DNA of 64,000 nucleotides, from NCBI RefSeq assembly GCF_014595995.2, contig NZ_CP063989.1, forward strand, positions 1,922,001 through 1,986,000. Direction: 5' to 3'. The notes beneath the pieces are model-generated. The model was not told the DNA's origin, made no database searches, and saw nothing but the letters and a program-made list of their open reading frames with translations. Source of the DNA: Actinomyces respiraculi (GTDB taxonomy: Bacteria; Actinomycetota; Actinomycetes; Actinomycetales; Actinomycetaceae). The translations under genes were made by a program, and so were the position numbers. Shown in pieces: positions 1 to 8,320 of this stretch. Positions within the stretch are counted from its first letter, which is position 1, and each line of letters opens with the position of its first letter.

Positions 1-282
1 AGTAGCTAACTGCATCGCACAACACCCAAGGGATGGCTCATTGAACTGCTCTAATTGGCCGGACTTTAACTGAACTATCTTGCCTTGTCAAGAGATTGAC
101 GAGACTCATGTGAAGTGCCTGTGAAGCGCCACTCCTGCCTCACGTAAAGTTGAGTTCCGCGTAGTGGTGTAGCGCGGTGGTCTTGTGATCGTCTCAGGCG
201 GGGACGCGGTCACCGTGTGGTCCTTGGAGTCAATGTTCGACAGAGTCCTCGAACGGAGTCATCACGATGACCGCTCCTGATA

Positions 283-316
283 TTGCCGACCCTCACGGCT
301 TGCCGACCCTCACGGC
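283..316 (+). repeat. 17-bp tandem duplication inside the transposase pseudogene
   Basis: The unit ttgccgaccctcacggc occurs at 283-299 and again at 300-316. Removing one copy restores the expected reading ADPHGLLGHALAEACPDLMR, so the duplication is itself an inactivating frameshift. Confidence 0.9.
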
Positions 317-1484
317 CTGCTTGGCCACGCCCTGGCCGAGGCGTGCCCGGACCTGATGCGCAGTCTGCTCCAGGACCTGACCAACGCCCCGCTGCCCGCG
401 GACGGAGACGCCGTTTCCGACACGGAACACGGCCGCCCCAGCCCGGACCGGACTGCGCAGCGCAACGGCTACCGCCACCGCGACCTCGCCACCCGGATCG
501 GCACGATCGACGTCGCGGTCCCTAGGCTGCGCACCGCCACCTACTTGCCCAAATGGCTGCTCGAGCGCCGCAAACACGCCGAATCAGCCCTGACCACCAT
601 GGTCGCCGACTGCTAACCTCCCCAGCCTCTCCACCCGCCGCACCGACAAGCTCGCCAAGACCCTCGGTATCAACAGCCTGCCGAAGTCACAGGTCAGCCG
701 GACGGCGGAGTCATCGGACGAGCATGCCGAGCAGCCGCGCCACCACCCCCCTGGACCAGGCCGACCCGTCCACGCTCGTCTCCGCCGACGCGCTGACGAC
801 AAAGGTCCCGCGAGGGCGGACGAGCCATCAACGCCGCCGCGGCGCCAGCCAACGGGCTGAACGCGGACAGGCACCATGAGGTGCCCGGCACGCGAGTGAC
901 GACCAGTGAGAGCGCAGCGGCGCAGAACACCTTCTCCGCCGACCCCGTCGGTCCGCGGCCTGGCCAGGGCCCGCCCAGTCACCTCCGACACGCATGCGGC
1001 ATTGGACGAGGCGATCGCCACGCACCTGCCCGGCACGTCCTGGCAACACTGCCGCACCCACGACACCGCGAACCTCATGACCATGACACCCAAGAGCATG
1101 CGGCCAGCCGTCAAGGCCATGGCCGCACAGCGCCTACGACCAGCCCGACACCACAGCCGTCAACGCACAGCTTGAGCGGCTGCCGGACCATGCCGACGAT
1201 AAGCCCCCGGCCCTGACCAAGCACCTCAACACCGCTCGAGCGCACCACCTCGCACCCACAACCTTCCCGAACAACGTGTGGACGCATATCCGGCCGAACA
1301 ACCCCACCAAGCGCTCGAGCAAGAAGAACCGTCGGCGCACCGACTCCGCGGGCACCCTCCCCACCCGCGACACGATCACCCGACCCGTCGACCCATTCCT
1401 GGCCAAACAAACCGACCAGCAGCCCGAAGGACACCACCACCTCAGCCTCAACACCCTCGCCCGACGCCACCCCACCCCCACCCC

Positions 1485-1508
1485 CAGCACCAGCACCAGC
1501 ACCAGCAC
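1485..1508 (+). repeat. CAGCAC hexamer tandem repeat (4 copies)
   Basis: Four perfect cagcac units lie in the 3' end of the transposase pseudogene. They read as Ser-Thr or Gln-His dipeptides depending on frame and look like slippage in already non-functional DNA. Confidence 0.85.
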
Positions 1509-1663
1509 CAAGGAGGCCAGCCCCCCCCGCCCGCCCCACCACCTAACCCCTCAACGAAGGACCACCACACCACTCCCAAGGACTTGACCCGTGGTCGTCG
1601 GAGACGACAGGGCGAGCACGTGGGCCGGCGCCCACCCGCCCTGACCACCCAGCCCCCGAACGA

Positions 1664-1685
1664 AGGGCCGCGCCCACACGGCCCT
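1664..1685 (-). terminator. Possible thiL terminator hairpin
   Basis: Inverted repeat agggccg (1664-1670) and cggccct (1679-1685) with an 8-nt loop touches the thiL stop codon. There is no U-run, so this is only a candidate. Confidence 0.3.
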
Positions 1686-2752
1686 CAGGCCCTGAAGTGG
1701 TCCCAGCCGAGGGGGCCTTCCCAGGGGCGTGAGCCCACAAGCACGCCCGGGGCCGTGAGCGGGTCGTGCACGCGCCCGATGACGCTCACGCCCGCGGGCA
1801 GAACGGTGCCGGGCGGGACAGTGGCAAGCAAGCCGTGGTCCTCTCCCCCGGTGAGCACCCAGCCCCGCGCCGCCGCGGCCGGGTCCGTCTCGCCCGCCAG
1901 GGCGGCAACGGGTTCCAGCGCCACGCGGGCCCCGGCCAGCCGCCGGTCCTGCGCGCCCCGCGCTTCATCCGCCGGGTCGTCCGCCGGGTCATCGATGTCG
2001 ATGAGGACCCCGGAGGCGGCCGCGATGCGCCCGCAGTCACGCAGCAAGGAGTCCGAGACATCCATCATCGCGCTCGCCCCGGCCGCCGCCAGCGCGGGAC
2101 CGGCCTCAAGCGGAGGGACCGGGGTGAGGAAGCGCTCGATGCAGCGGCGCGCCTGGCCGTCGGCCGGCCGGCTCTCAGGGTCGAGGCCGGCACTGAGCAG
2201 GGCCAGGCCCGCCCGGGAGGAACCGAGGTCCCCGGCGTGGACAAGGAGGTCACCAGGGCGCGCCCCCGAACGCAGCACGGGTGGGCGACCCTCGAGGTCC
2301 CCGTGCACGGTGACGGCAATGACCACCGCGTCCCCGGCGCTGAGGTCGCCGCCGACGACGCCGGCCCCCGCCCGGCGGCAGGTCTGCCCCAGTCCGCTGG
2401 CCAGGCCCCGCACCCAGGCCACCGGTGTCGAGCCCGGCAGGACGAGTGAGACGACCATGGCCGTGGGCCGGGCCCCCATGCCCATGACGTCGGCGAGATT
2501 CTGTGCGGCGGCCCGCCGCCCCACCTGCTCGGGGGTTGACCAGTCGGTGCGGAAGTGGCGGCCCTCGACGAGCACGTCCGTGGACACGACGTAGCGCCCG
2601 TCCGGGGCCGCCAGGACGGCGCCGTCGTCACCGTTGCCCACCACCTCAAGGGGGCTAGCGGGCAGCGGCGGGGTGAGGACGGTCAGCAGCTCGGACTCGT
2701 CGAGGTCGCCCACCAGCGGGCCGGGGGCCGCCGTCGACCCGTGAGTACTCAC
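1685..2752 (-). CDS. thiL: Thiamine-monophosphate kinase ThiL
   Basis: ThiL phosphorylates thiamine monophosphate to thiamine pyrophosphate using ATP in the cytoplasm, the last step of cofactor synthesis. The 355-aa product shows the PurM/ThiL-like arrangement: GDDGAVL near residue 40 and STDVLVEGRHF near 58 (Mg-ATP binding acidic residues), NLADVMGMGARP near 88, and MMDVSDSLLRDCGRIA in the C-terminal half. It is slightly longer than the usual 320-340 aa. The start is a GTG with a GAGG seven bases upstream. It lies 7 nt downstream of ddl on the same strand, so the two are probably cotranscribed. No other thiamine gene and no TPP riboswitch is visible nearby. Confidence 0.93.
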   Translation of the reverse strand: MSTHGSTAAPGPLVGDLDESELLTVLTPPLPASPLEVVGNGDDGAVLAAPDGRYVVSTDVLVEGRHFRTDWSTPEQVGRRAAAQNLADVMGMGARPTAMVVSLVLPGSTPVAWVRGLASGLGQTCRRAGAGVVGGDLSAGDAVVIAVTVHGDLEGRPPVLRSGARPGDLLVHAGDLGSSRAGLALLSAGLDPESRPADGQARRCIERFLTPVPPLEAGPALAAAGASAMMDVSDSLLRDCGRIAAASGVLIDIDDPADDPADEARGAQDRRLAGARVALEPVAALAGETDPAAAARGWVLTGGEDHGLLATVPPGTVLPAGVSVIGRVHDPLTAPGVLVGSRPWEGPLGWDHFRA

Positions 2753-2759
2753 CGGAGCC

Positions 2760-3920
2760 TCAACGGTTGACGTTCAGCGGGCGCTCAAGAGCCAGTTCGA
2801 TGAGCTCGGTGACAAGCTCGGTGTAGCTCAGGCCGGAGACCTCCCACATGTAGGGGTACATGGAGAAGGGGGTGAAGCCGGGCATCGTGTTGACCTCGTT
2901 GACCAGCACCTCGCCGTCGGCGGTGAGGAAGAAGTCCACCCGGGCCAGGCCCTCACCGCCGATGGCCTCGAAGGCGCGGGCAGCGGCGCTCATGAGCCGA
3001 TCACGCTCGTCGGACGTCAGGCGCGCGGGGCAGACCATCTGGACGGCGTCGTGCGCCAGGTACTTGGTCTCGTAGTCGTAGAACTCACCGGCGCCCTGCG
3101 AGGCGTCCATGACGATCTCACCGGGCTCGGCCACACGCGGGGCATCCTCGCCATGCCCCCCGAGGACGGCGACCTCAATCTCACGGCCCACGATCCCGGA
3201 CTCGACAAGGACCTTCGGGTCGACGGCGCGGGCGGCCTCGATGGCGGCCTCAAGGTCCTCGGGACGCTCAACCCTGCTGATGCCCAGCGAGGAGCCGGCA
3301 CGGGCAGGCTTGACGAAAAGCGGGTAGCTCAGGGCCTCACAGGCCGCCAGAATGCCGACCCGGTCCCGGGACCACTCGTGGCGGCCAACGACGACGTGCG
3401 GGGCGGTGGGGATGCCCGCGGCGCCCAGCAGGACCTTCGTGACCTGCTTGTCCATGCCTGCGGCGCTGGCAAGCACACCACAGCCGACGTAGGGCAGGCC
3501 CAGCATCTCGAGCATGCCCTGGATGGTGCCATCCTCCCCGTAGGGGCCGTGCAGCAGAGGCAGGACGACGTCCACCTGGTCCAGGACCTGCACTCCGGTG
3601 GGCGTCAGGGCCGTGAGCGAGCCATCGCCGGGCCGAAGCGCGAGTTCGCCACGGCCCAGACCGTCGGCCGTGATCTCGACGGGCTCGGGGCCGGTGAGCT
3701 CGAGGGGGGCGGGGTCGTCGTCGACGAGGAGCCACTGGCCGTCGGTCGTGATACCCACGGGCAGGACCTCGTAGCGCTCACGGTCGATGGCGGACAGAAC
3801 GCCCGCGGCGGTGGCGCAGGAGATCGTGTGCTCGCCGCTGCGGCCCCCGAAGACGACGGCGACGCGGCGCCTGCCCGTGGTGGTGGGAGCGCTGTGGACG
3901 GGCTCAAGGGCATCAGGCAT
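2760..3920 (-). CDS. ddl: D-alanine--D-alanine ligase
   Basis: Ligates two D-alanines with ATP to make the dipeptide that ends the peptidoglycan stem; cytoplasmic, ATP-grasp fold. The N-terminal FGGRSGEHTISCATAAG loop, KPARAGSSLGISRV in the centre and the metal-binding VNEVNTMPGFTPFSMYP near the C-terminus are all present. The 386-aa length is normal for actinobacterial Ddl. I chose the ATG at 3920; an in-frame GTG lies two codons upstream at 3926, and neither has a strong ribosome-binding site. It heads a ddl-thiL pair, with the wall genes gpsA, plsC and murA on the same strand further right but separated by the rightward lipoprotein gene. An 11-bp inverted repeat lies in its 5' leader. Confidence 0.95.
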   Translation of the reverse strand: MPDALEPVHSAPTTTGRRRVAVVFGGRSGEHTISCATAAGVLSAIDRERYEVLPVGITTDGQWLLVDDDPAPLELTGPEPVEITADGLGRGELALRPGDGSLTALTPTGVQVLDQVDVVLPLLHGPYGEDGTIQGMLEMLGLPYVGCGVLASAAGMDKQVTKVLLGAAGIPTAPHVVVGRHEWSRDRVGILAACEALSYPLFVKPARAGSSLGISRVERPEDLEAAIEAARAVDPKVLVESGIVGREIEVAVLGGHGEDAPRVAEPGEIVMDASQGAGEFYDYETKYLAHDAVQMVCPARLTSDERDRLMSAAARAFEAIGGEGLARVDFFLTADGEVLVNEVNTMPGFTPFSMYPYMWEVSGLSYTELVTELIELALERPLNVNR

Positions 3921-3980
3921 GGGCACAGGCTACTGCGCGCCCGCCCAGCGTCGAGTCCCACCGGTTGGCGGCGGCCACGT

Positions 3981-4017
3981 GTCGCCCGTTGAGGCGATAC
4001 CGGCGCCAACGGGCGAC
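3981..4017. promoter_or_regulatory. 11-bp inverted repeat in the ddl / lipoprotein divergent region
   Basis: gtcgcccgttg (3981-3991) and caacgggcgac (4007-4017) are perfectly complementary around a 15-nt spacer. The flanking genes both read away from it, so it is not a terminator of either. It could be a protein-binding palindrome or a stem in the ddl leader, about 60 nt before the ddl start. The rest of the 288-nt gap (3921-4208) shows nothing else. Confidence 0.55.
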
Positions 4018-4208
4018 TCGGATCATCGTGGTGATGGACACGGCACGCGACGCCGCAATCGAGATGCGTTCCCTCCTGAGGCGCGCCTACGCCAAGCTCG
4101 ACGTGGGAGGCCGGACGGGTGCCGTGGCGGAGGCGGCGCGGCCTGGTGGAGATCTCAGACGCGGCGGCAGGCCGTATCCTGAGGGCCGTCCCCTTCCCAG
4201 GAGGAATG

Positions 4209-4877
4209 ATGAGCGCTTTACCTCACCTGTCACGCCGCACCCTGCTGGCCACCGGTGCTGTTGCCGGTATGGCGACCCTGGCGGCCTGCGGCAGCACCCG
4301 CCCGGACGCCTCACAGCCGACGTCGACGCCGACGGCGCAGCCCGTCCCGCCCACCACACCGGCGACGGCCAGCGGCACGGGTGAGCCCTCCCAGGCCCCT
4401 GCCTCTGACGACCCCGCAGAGCCCACGGGGATCGACTGGGTGAGCGGGGACTCGAGCGCCGAGCCCTCACCGGGCTCGGCGCTGGTCGTCAGCGGTGTGC
4501 GGGTGGGGGCGCATCCCGAGGAGGGCTACGACCGCGTCGTCGTCGAGCTCACCGGGCCGGGCGTACCGGGGTGGAACGCCATGTGGGTTGAGCAGGCACA
4601 CACCCAGGGCAAGGGCGAGCCCATCGAGCTGGCGGGCTCGCACACGCTCGTCATCTACGGCACGGGGGCCACGATGGCGCTGGCCGCGGATGTGCCCGAG
4701 GCCCTGGACCGGGGCGCCCGCCAGACGGTGCCCGGCGGGACGGGGCTTATCGAGGCGGACCTGCAGCTGACCTTCGAGGACCAGTACCAGCTGACGCTGG
4801 GCACCGAGACCGAGGAGTACCGGGTCTTCACCCTGACGGAGCCCACGCGCCTAGTCGTCGACGTCCGGCGTCCGTGA
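4209..4877 (+). CDS. AMIN-like domain lipoprotein
   Basis: A 222-aa exported lipoprotein of unknown role. It opens with a twin-Arg-like signal (SRRTLLATGAVAGMA) and a lipobox LAAC near residue 20. A Thr/Pro/Ala-rich linker follows to about residue 80, then a single compact beta-rich domain (VVSGVRVGAHPEEGYDRVVV to VVDVRRP) that resembles the AMIN-like domain of actinobacterial secreted proteins. AMIN-type domains commonly bind cell-wall polymers, which would suit the neighbouring ddl and murA; that is inference. AGGAGG at 4199-4204 sits 4 nt before the ATG at 4209; an adjacent ATG at 4206 is too close to it. It is the only rightward gene between ddl and gpsA. Confidence 0.75.
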   Translation: MSALPHLSRRTLLATGAVAGMATLAACGSTRPDASQPTSTPTAQPVPPTTPATASGTGEPSQAPASDDPAEPTGIDWVSGDSSAEPSPGSALVVSGVRVGAHPEEGYDRVVVELTGPGVPGWNAMWVEQAHTQGKGEPIELAGSHTLVIYGTGATMALAADVPEALDRGARQTVPGGTGLIEADLQLTFEDQYQLTLGTETEEYRVFTLTEPTRLVVDVRRP

Positions 4878-4912
4878 CCCGGCATCAATAGGCGGGGTCG
4901 GCAGGGCCCGGC

Positions 4913-5953
4913 TCAGCCCAGCGGGGCGGCGTTGACGCCCTCGGCCTTACGCGGCCGGGCAAGCAGGGCGTCGGTGACCTCCTCGGTGGTGGCATGGCCC
5001 TCGACGACGGCGACCACGCCCGCAGTCAGGGGCATCTCAACCCCGTGAGCGGCGGCTAGGTCACGCACGGCCCGCGCGGAACGGGCGCCCTCCGCCACCC
5101 CGCGTGAGGCCGCGGAGGCCTGCTCGGCCGTCATGCCCTGACCCAGGTGCCGACCAAAGGTCTGGTTGCGGCTCAGGGGCGAGGAGCAGGTGGCGACGAG
5201 GTCCCCCATGCCGGCCAGGCCGGAGAAGGTCTCGGGCCTGGCGCCCAGCGCCAGTCCCAGACGGGTGATCTCCACCAGGCCGCGGGTGATGAGCGTGGCC
5301 TTGGAGTTGTCGCCCAGTCCCCGCCCGGCGGCGATCCCGACGGCGAGGGCGATGACGTTCTTGACGGCCCCGCACAGCTCGACGCCCAGCACGTCGGTGT
5401 TCGTGTAGGGGCGGAAGGTGCTCGTGGCGCAGGAGGCGGCCACCGCGGCGGCCAGCGCCTCATCCTGGGCGGCGACGACGGTGGCCGTGGGCTGCCCGGC
5501 CGCGATCTCGTCGGCAAGGTTGGGCCCGGAGACGACGGCGAGGCGCTCGCACCCCAGGCCCAGGGCCTGGCCGAGGACCTCGCTCATGCGCAGGCCCGTG
5601 CCCAGCTCGATGCCTTTCATGAGGGAGACGGCGGCGGCGCCGTCGGCCAGACGGCCCTTGAGGGGGGACACGACCTGGCGGGCGCTCTGCGAGGGCAGGG
5701 CGACGACGACGAGCCCGGCACCCTCAACGGCCCCCTCCAGGTCCGTCGTGGCGCTCACGAGCCCCGGCAGGGTGATGCCGGGCAGGTAGTGCTCGTTGTG
5801 CCCGGCGGTGATCTCCTCAGCCACCTCAGGGCGGCGGGCCCACACGGTCGTCGGGGTGCCGGCCTCAGCGAGCAGTGCGGCGAAGGTCGTGCCCCAGGCA
5901 CCGGAGCCGATGACGGTGGCGCGCGCGAAGGGGCGCGAGGTCGAGGAGGTCAC
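4913..5953 (-). CDS. gpsA: NAD(P)-dependent glycerol-3-phosphate dehydrogenase
   Basis: GpsA reduces dihydroxyacetone phosphate to sn-glycerol 3-phosphate, the backbone precursor of phospholipids. The 346-aa protein has the N-terminal Rossmann motif VIGSGAWGTTFA, VVALPSQSAR, the SLMKGIE loop, and GAVKNVIALAVGIAAG with the catalytic lysine, followed by NSKATLITRGL. The GTG start overlaps the plsC stop by 4 nt (GTGA). The order plsC then gpsA puts glycerol-3-phosphate supply and its later acylation in one transcript. Confidence 0.96.
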   Translation of the reverse strand: MTSSTSRPFARATVIGSGAWGTTFAALLAEAGTPTTVWARRPEVAEEITAGHNEHYLPGITLPGLVSATTDLEGAVEGAGLVVVALPSQSARQVVSPLKGRLADGAAAVSLMKGIELGTGLRMSEVLGQALGLGCERLAVVSGPNLADEIAAGQPTATVVAAQDEALAAAVAASCATSTFRPYTNTDVLGVELCGAVKNVIALAVGIAAGRGLGDNSKATLITRGLVEITRLGLALGARPETFSGLAGMGDLVATCSSPLSRNQTFGRHLGQGMTAEQASAASRGVAEGARSARAVRDLAAAHGVEMPLTAGVVAVVEGHATTEEVTDALLARPRKAEGVNAAPLG

Positions 5954-6780
5954 GAGGCGTCCTGCGCGTCGTCGTCGCGCTCCTGCGCCACCCCGGGCGT
6001 CTGATCCCCAGGCTCGGGGTCGGGGCGGCGCGTACCCAGCAGGTCACGGCCGTTGGGGGTCCGGCCGGGATCGCCGTCGTAGCGCATGTCGTAGGGCCGC
6101 GGGGCCTTCTGTCCACGCAGTACCTCAACCAGTCCGGTGATGCGGGACATGATCTCGGCGGTGGCGGCAACGACCTTCTCACGGTCCTGGGTGTCGGTAC
6201 CGAAGCGCTCGGCCAGGGTGAAGGGCTCACCGATGAGGACGCGAACCTCCTTGCGCGGCAGGGGGTGGAAGCCGCCGCCGAAGGAGTCGAAGATCGTCTG
6301 GGCGCCCCACTGGCCCATGGGCAGGACCGGCACGCCGGTGGACATGGCGAGGCGGGCGGCACCGGTCTTGCCGGTCATGGGCCACCGCAGGGGGTCCCGG
6401 GACAGGGTGCCCTCGGGGAAGATCATGACGACGTCTCCCCCACGCAGGCGCCGCTCGGCCTCGACGAGGGAGTTGCCGGCCTTGTCGGTGCCCCGGTAGA
6501 CGGGGATCTGGCCGCCGGCCTTGAAGACGTGGCCGAGGACGGGGACCTCGAAGAGCGTGGACTTGGCCAGGGAGTAGGCCGGGACGTCGGCGTCGACGAG
6601 GGCGCGCATCGCCGTGAGCGAGTCGAGCTCGGACAGGTGGTTGGCGACGGCGATGAAGCCTCCGTCGCGCGGGATGTTCTCCAGACCCTCGACCTTCTGG
6701 CGGGAGATGGCCTTGAGGAAGGGGATGATGACACCGCGCGAAGCGAAGCGGTAGAAGGGAGACATGGGGCGTGTGCTCAC
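5950..6780 (-). CDS. plsC: 1-acyl-sn-glycerol-3-phosphate acyltransferase (PlsC family)
   Basis: Acylates lysophosphatidic acid at sn-2 to give phosphatidic acid at the membrane. The LPLAT signature is clear: ANHLSELDS (an HX4D-type motif) near residue 46, the GGQIPVYRG block near 87, and IFPEGTLSRD near 120. The 276-aa length is slightly longer than typical because of an Arg/Asp-rich hydrophilic tail (about residues 225-276). GTG at 6780 is used here; ATG at 6765 (MSPFYRFASR) is an equally plausible start and aligns better with mycobacterial relatives. It lies downstream of murA (72-nt gap) and overlaps gpsA. Confidence 0.88.
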   Translation of the reverse strand: MSTRPMSPFYRFASRGVIIPFLKAISRQKVEGLENIPRDGGFIAVANHLSELDSLTAMRALVDADVPAYSLAKSTLFEVPVLGHVFKAGGQIPVYRGTDKAGNSLVEAERRLRGGDVVMIFPEGTLSRDPLRWPMTGKTGAARLAMSTGVPVLPMGQWGAQTIFDSFGGGFHPLPRKEVRVLIGEPFTLAERFGTDTQDREKVVAATAEIMSRITGLVEVLRGQKAPRPYDMRYDGDPGRTPNGRDLLGTRRPDPEPGDQTPGVAQERDDDAQDAS

Positions 6781-6852
6781 GGGGGGACTCTATCCCCCGA
6801 GCGGGACCGCCGCCCCCGTGCCCGGCAGCCGGCCAGGTTCGGGTTCGCAGCC

Positions 6853-8175
6853 TCAGGCCAGTCGCGTGACGTCGGCGTCGAGAGCCTTGAGCTTGCCCGT
6901 GAAGGACTCGTAGCCGCGGTCGATGAGGTTGACGCCCTCGACACGGCTGGTCCCCTCGGCCGCGAGCGCCGCGATGAGGTGGGAGAAGCCGCCCCGCAGG
7001 TCGGGGACCTCGATGTCGGCGCCGTGCAGGGGCGTGGGCCCGGAGATGACGGCGGAGTGGTAGAAGTTGCGCTGGCCGAAGCGGCAGGAGGCGCCACCCA
7101 GGCACTCGCGGTAGACCTGGATCTGGGCGCCCATCTGGCGCAGCGCCTGGGTGAAGCCGAAGCGGTTCTCGTAGACGGTCTCGTGGACGATGGACAGGCC
7201 CTGGGCCTGGGTGAGGGCGACGACGAGGGGCTGCTGCCAGTCGGTCATGAAGCCGGGGTGGACATTGGTCTCGACGACGAGGGACCTGAGGTCGCCTCCC
7301 GGGTGCCAGAAGCGGATGCCGTCCCCGCTCACGTCGAAGGCGCCGCCGACCTTGCGGAAGACGTTGAGGAAGGTCGTCATGTCCCTCTGGAGGGCGCCGT
7401 GCACGAGCACGTCACCACCGGTGGCCAGGGCCGCCGAGGCCCAGGAGGCGGTCTCGATGCGGTCGGGCAGGGCGACGTGGTGGTATCCGACGAGCTCGTC
7501 AACGCCCTCGATGTGGATGGTGCGGTCGGTGTCGACGCTGATGATGGCGCCCATCTTCTGCAGGACGTCGACGAGATCCAAGATCTCCGGCTCGACGGCG
7601 GCACCGCGCAGCTCGGTCAGGCCCTGGGCGCGCACGGCGGTCAGAAGGGTCTGCTCAGTGGCGCCAACACTGGGGTAGGGCAGGTCGATGACGGTGCCGC
7701 GCAGGCCTGAGGGGGCGGTCAGGCGGATACCCAGCGACTGCTTGTCAACTGTGGCCCCGAACTTGCGCAGGATGTCGAGGTGGAAGTCGATGGGGCGGTC
7801 GCCGATGCGGCAGCCGCCGAGGTCCGGGATGAAGGCCTCGCCCAGGCGGTGCAGGAGGGGGCCGCAGAAGAGAATCGGGATGCGTGAGGAGCCGGCGTGG
7901 GCGTCGATGTCCGCCACGTGGGCGCTCTCGACCCGCGAGGGGTCGAGCTGGAGGACGCCCGCCTGGTGGTCGTAGTCGACGGCGACGCCGTGCAGGGACA
8001 GCAGCCCGGAGACGACGTCGACATCGCGGATGCGGGGCACGTTGCCCAGGACGGACACCGAGGTGCCCAGTAGCGCGGCCACCATCGCCTTGGGTACGAG
8101 GTTCTTCGCGCCACGCACGGTGATCTCGCCACGCAGCGGGCGACCACCCTCGACCTGCAGCAGTCCGTCAACCAT
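6853..8175 (-). CDS. murA: UDP-N-acetylglucosamine 1-carboxyvinyltransferase
   Basis: Transfers enolpyruvate from PEP to UDP-GlcNAc, the committed step of peptidoglycan synthesis. The N-terminal GEITVRGAKNLVPKAM contains the conserved Lys-Asn pair. The catalytic loop GGCRIGDRPIDFHL near residue 115 keeps the cysteine that fosfomycin alkylates in most bacteria. DLRGGFSHLIAALAAEG near the C-terminus is also typical. I prefer the ATG at 8175 (MVDGLLQVEGG): GGAGGT lies 6 nt upstream, inside the alternative start at 8187 that would add four residues. The product is 440 aa. The upstream region 8188-8320 can fold several short hairpins (ggcac/gtgcc at 8193-8206; aggtggg/cccacct at 8188-8251), but I see no named regulator. 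Confidence 0.95.
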   Translation of the reverse strand: MVDGLLQVEGGRPLRGEITVRGAKNLVPKAMVAALLGTSVSVLGNVPRIRDVDVVSGLLSLHGVAVDYDHQAGVLQLDPSRVESAHVADIDAHAGSSRIPILFCGPLLHRLGEAFIPDLGGCRIGDRPIDFHLDILRKFGATVDKQSLGIRLTAPSGLRGTVIDLPYPSVGATEQTLLTAVRAQGLTELRGAAVEPEILDLVDVLQKMGAIISVDTDRTIHIEGVDELVGYHHVALPDRIETASWASAALATGGDVLVHGALQRDMTTFLNVFRKVGGAFDVSGDGIRFWHPGGDLRSLVVETNVHPGFMTDWQQPLVVALTQAQGLSIVHETVYENRFGFTQALRQMGAQIQVYRECLGGASCRFGQRNFYHSAVISGPTPLHGADIEVPDLRGGFSHLIAALAAEGTSRVEGVNLIDRGYESFTGKLKALDADVTRLA

Positions 8176-8320
8176 CTCTACCTCCATAGGTGGGCACTGG
8201 CGTGCCGTGGACGCTCAACCGCAGTTGCGGCCCGGGTACTTTAACCCACCTGTACGGCGATCTGTTCCTCCCTCCTGCTCATGGAGCCCGCTTCGTGGCG
8301 TGTCCGGGTGGTCGTGCGCA

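Larger units (their letters stand above)
163..1574 (+). mobile_element. Decayed IS256-family insertion sequence
   Basis: The span is delimited by a short inverted match: agtggtgt at 163-170 and acaccact at 1567-1574, which bracket the transposase pseudogene. The same agtggtgt octamer precedes the second IS256 remnant at 62026-62033, which supports it as a left-end feature. The ends are too eroded to define full inverted repeats or a target duplication. The 5' flank (1-160) is visibly less GC-rich than the rest of the window and holds nothing I can name. Confidence 0.45.
267..1587 (+). pseudogene. IS256 (Mutator) family transposase, frameshifted
   Basis: Family hallmarks appear in order but in different frames. 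An ATG at 267 opens MTAPDIADPHG; a 17-bp duplication then breaks the frame. Residues RNGYRHRDLATRIGTIDVAV and PKWLLERRK follow (to about 610), then an extra base makes a TAA at 614. Beyond it come TDKLAKTLGINSLPKSQVSR (about 640-700), TSDTHAALDEAIATHLPGTS with CRTHDTANLMTMTPKSM (about 980-1100), and a C-terminal DNNP-like NNPTKRSSKKNRRRTDSAG segment (about 1300-1360). IS256 transposases carry a DDE catalytic triad; the reading frame here cannot give one continuous protein. The copy is therefore nearly full length but dead. The remnant near 62.0-62.8 kb is a relative, not an identical copy. Confidence 0.9.

Noticed and set aside
1..160. Gene at the left edge of the window
   Set aside because: No convincing reading frame; AT-richer sequence upstream of the IS element.
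1485..1508. CRISPR-like repeat
   Set aside because: Six-base units without spacers; simple tandem repeat.
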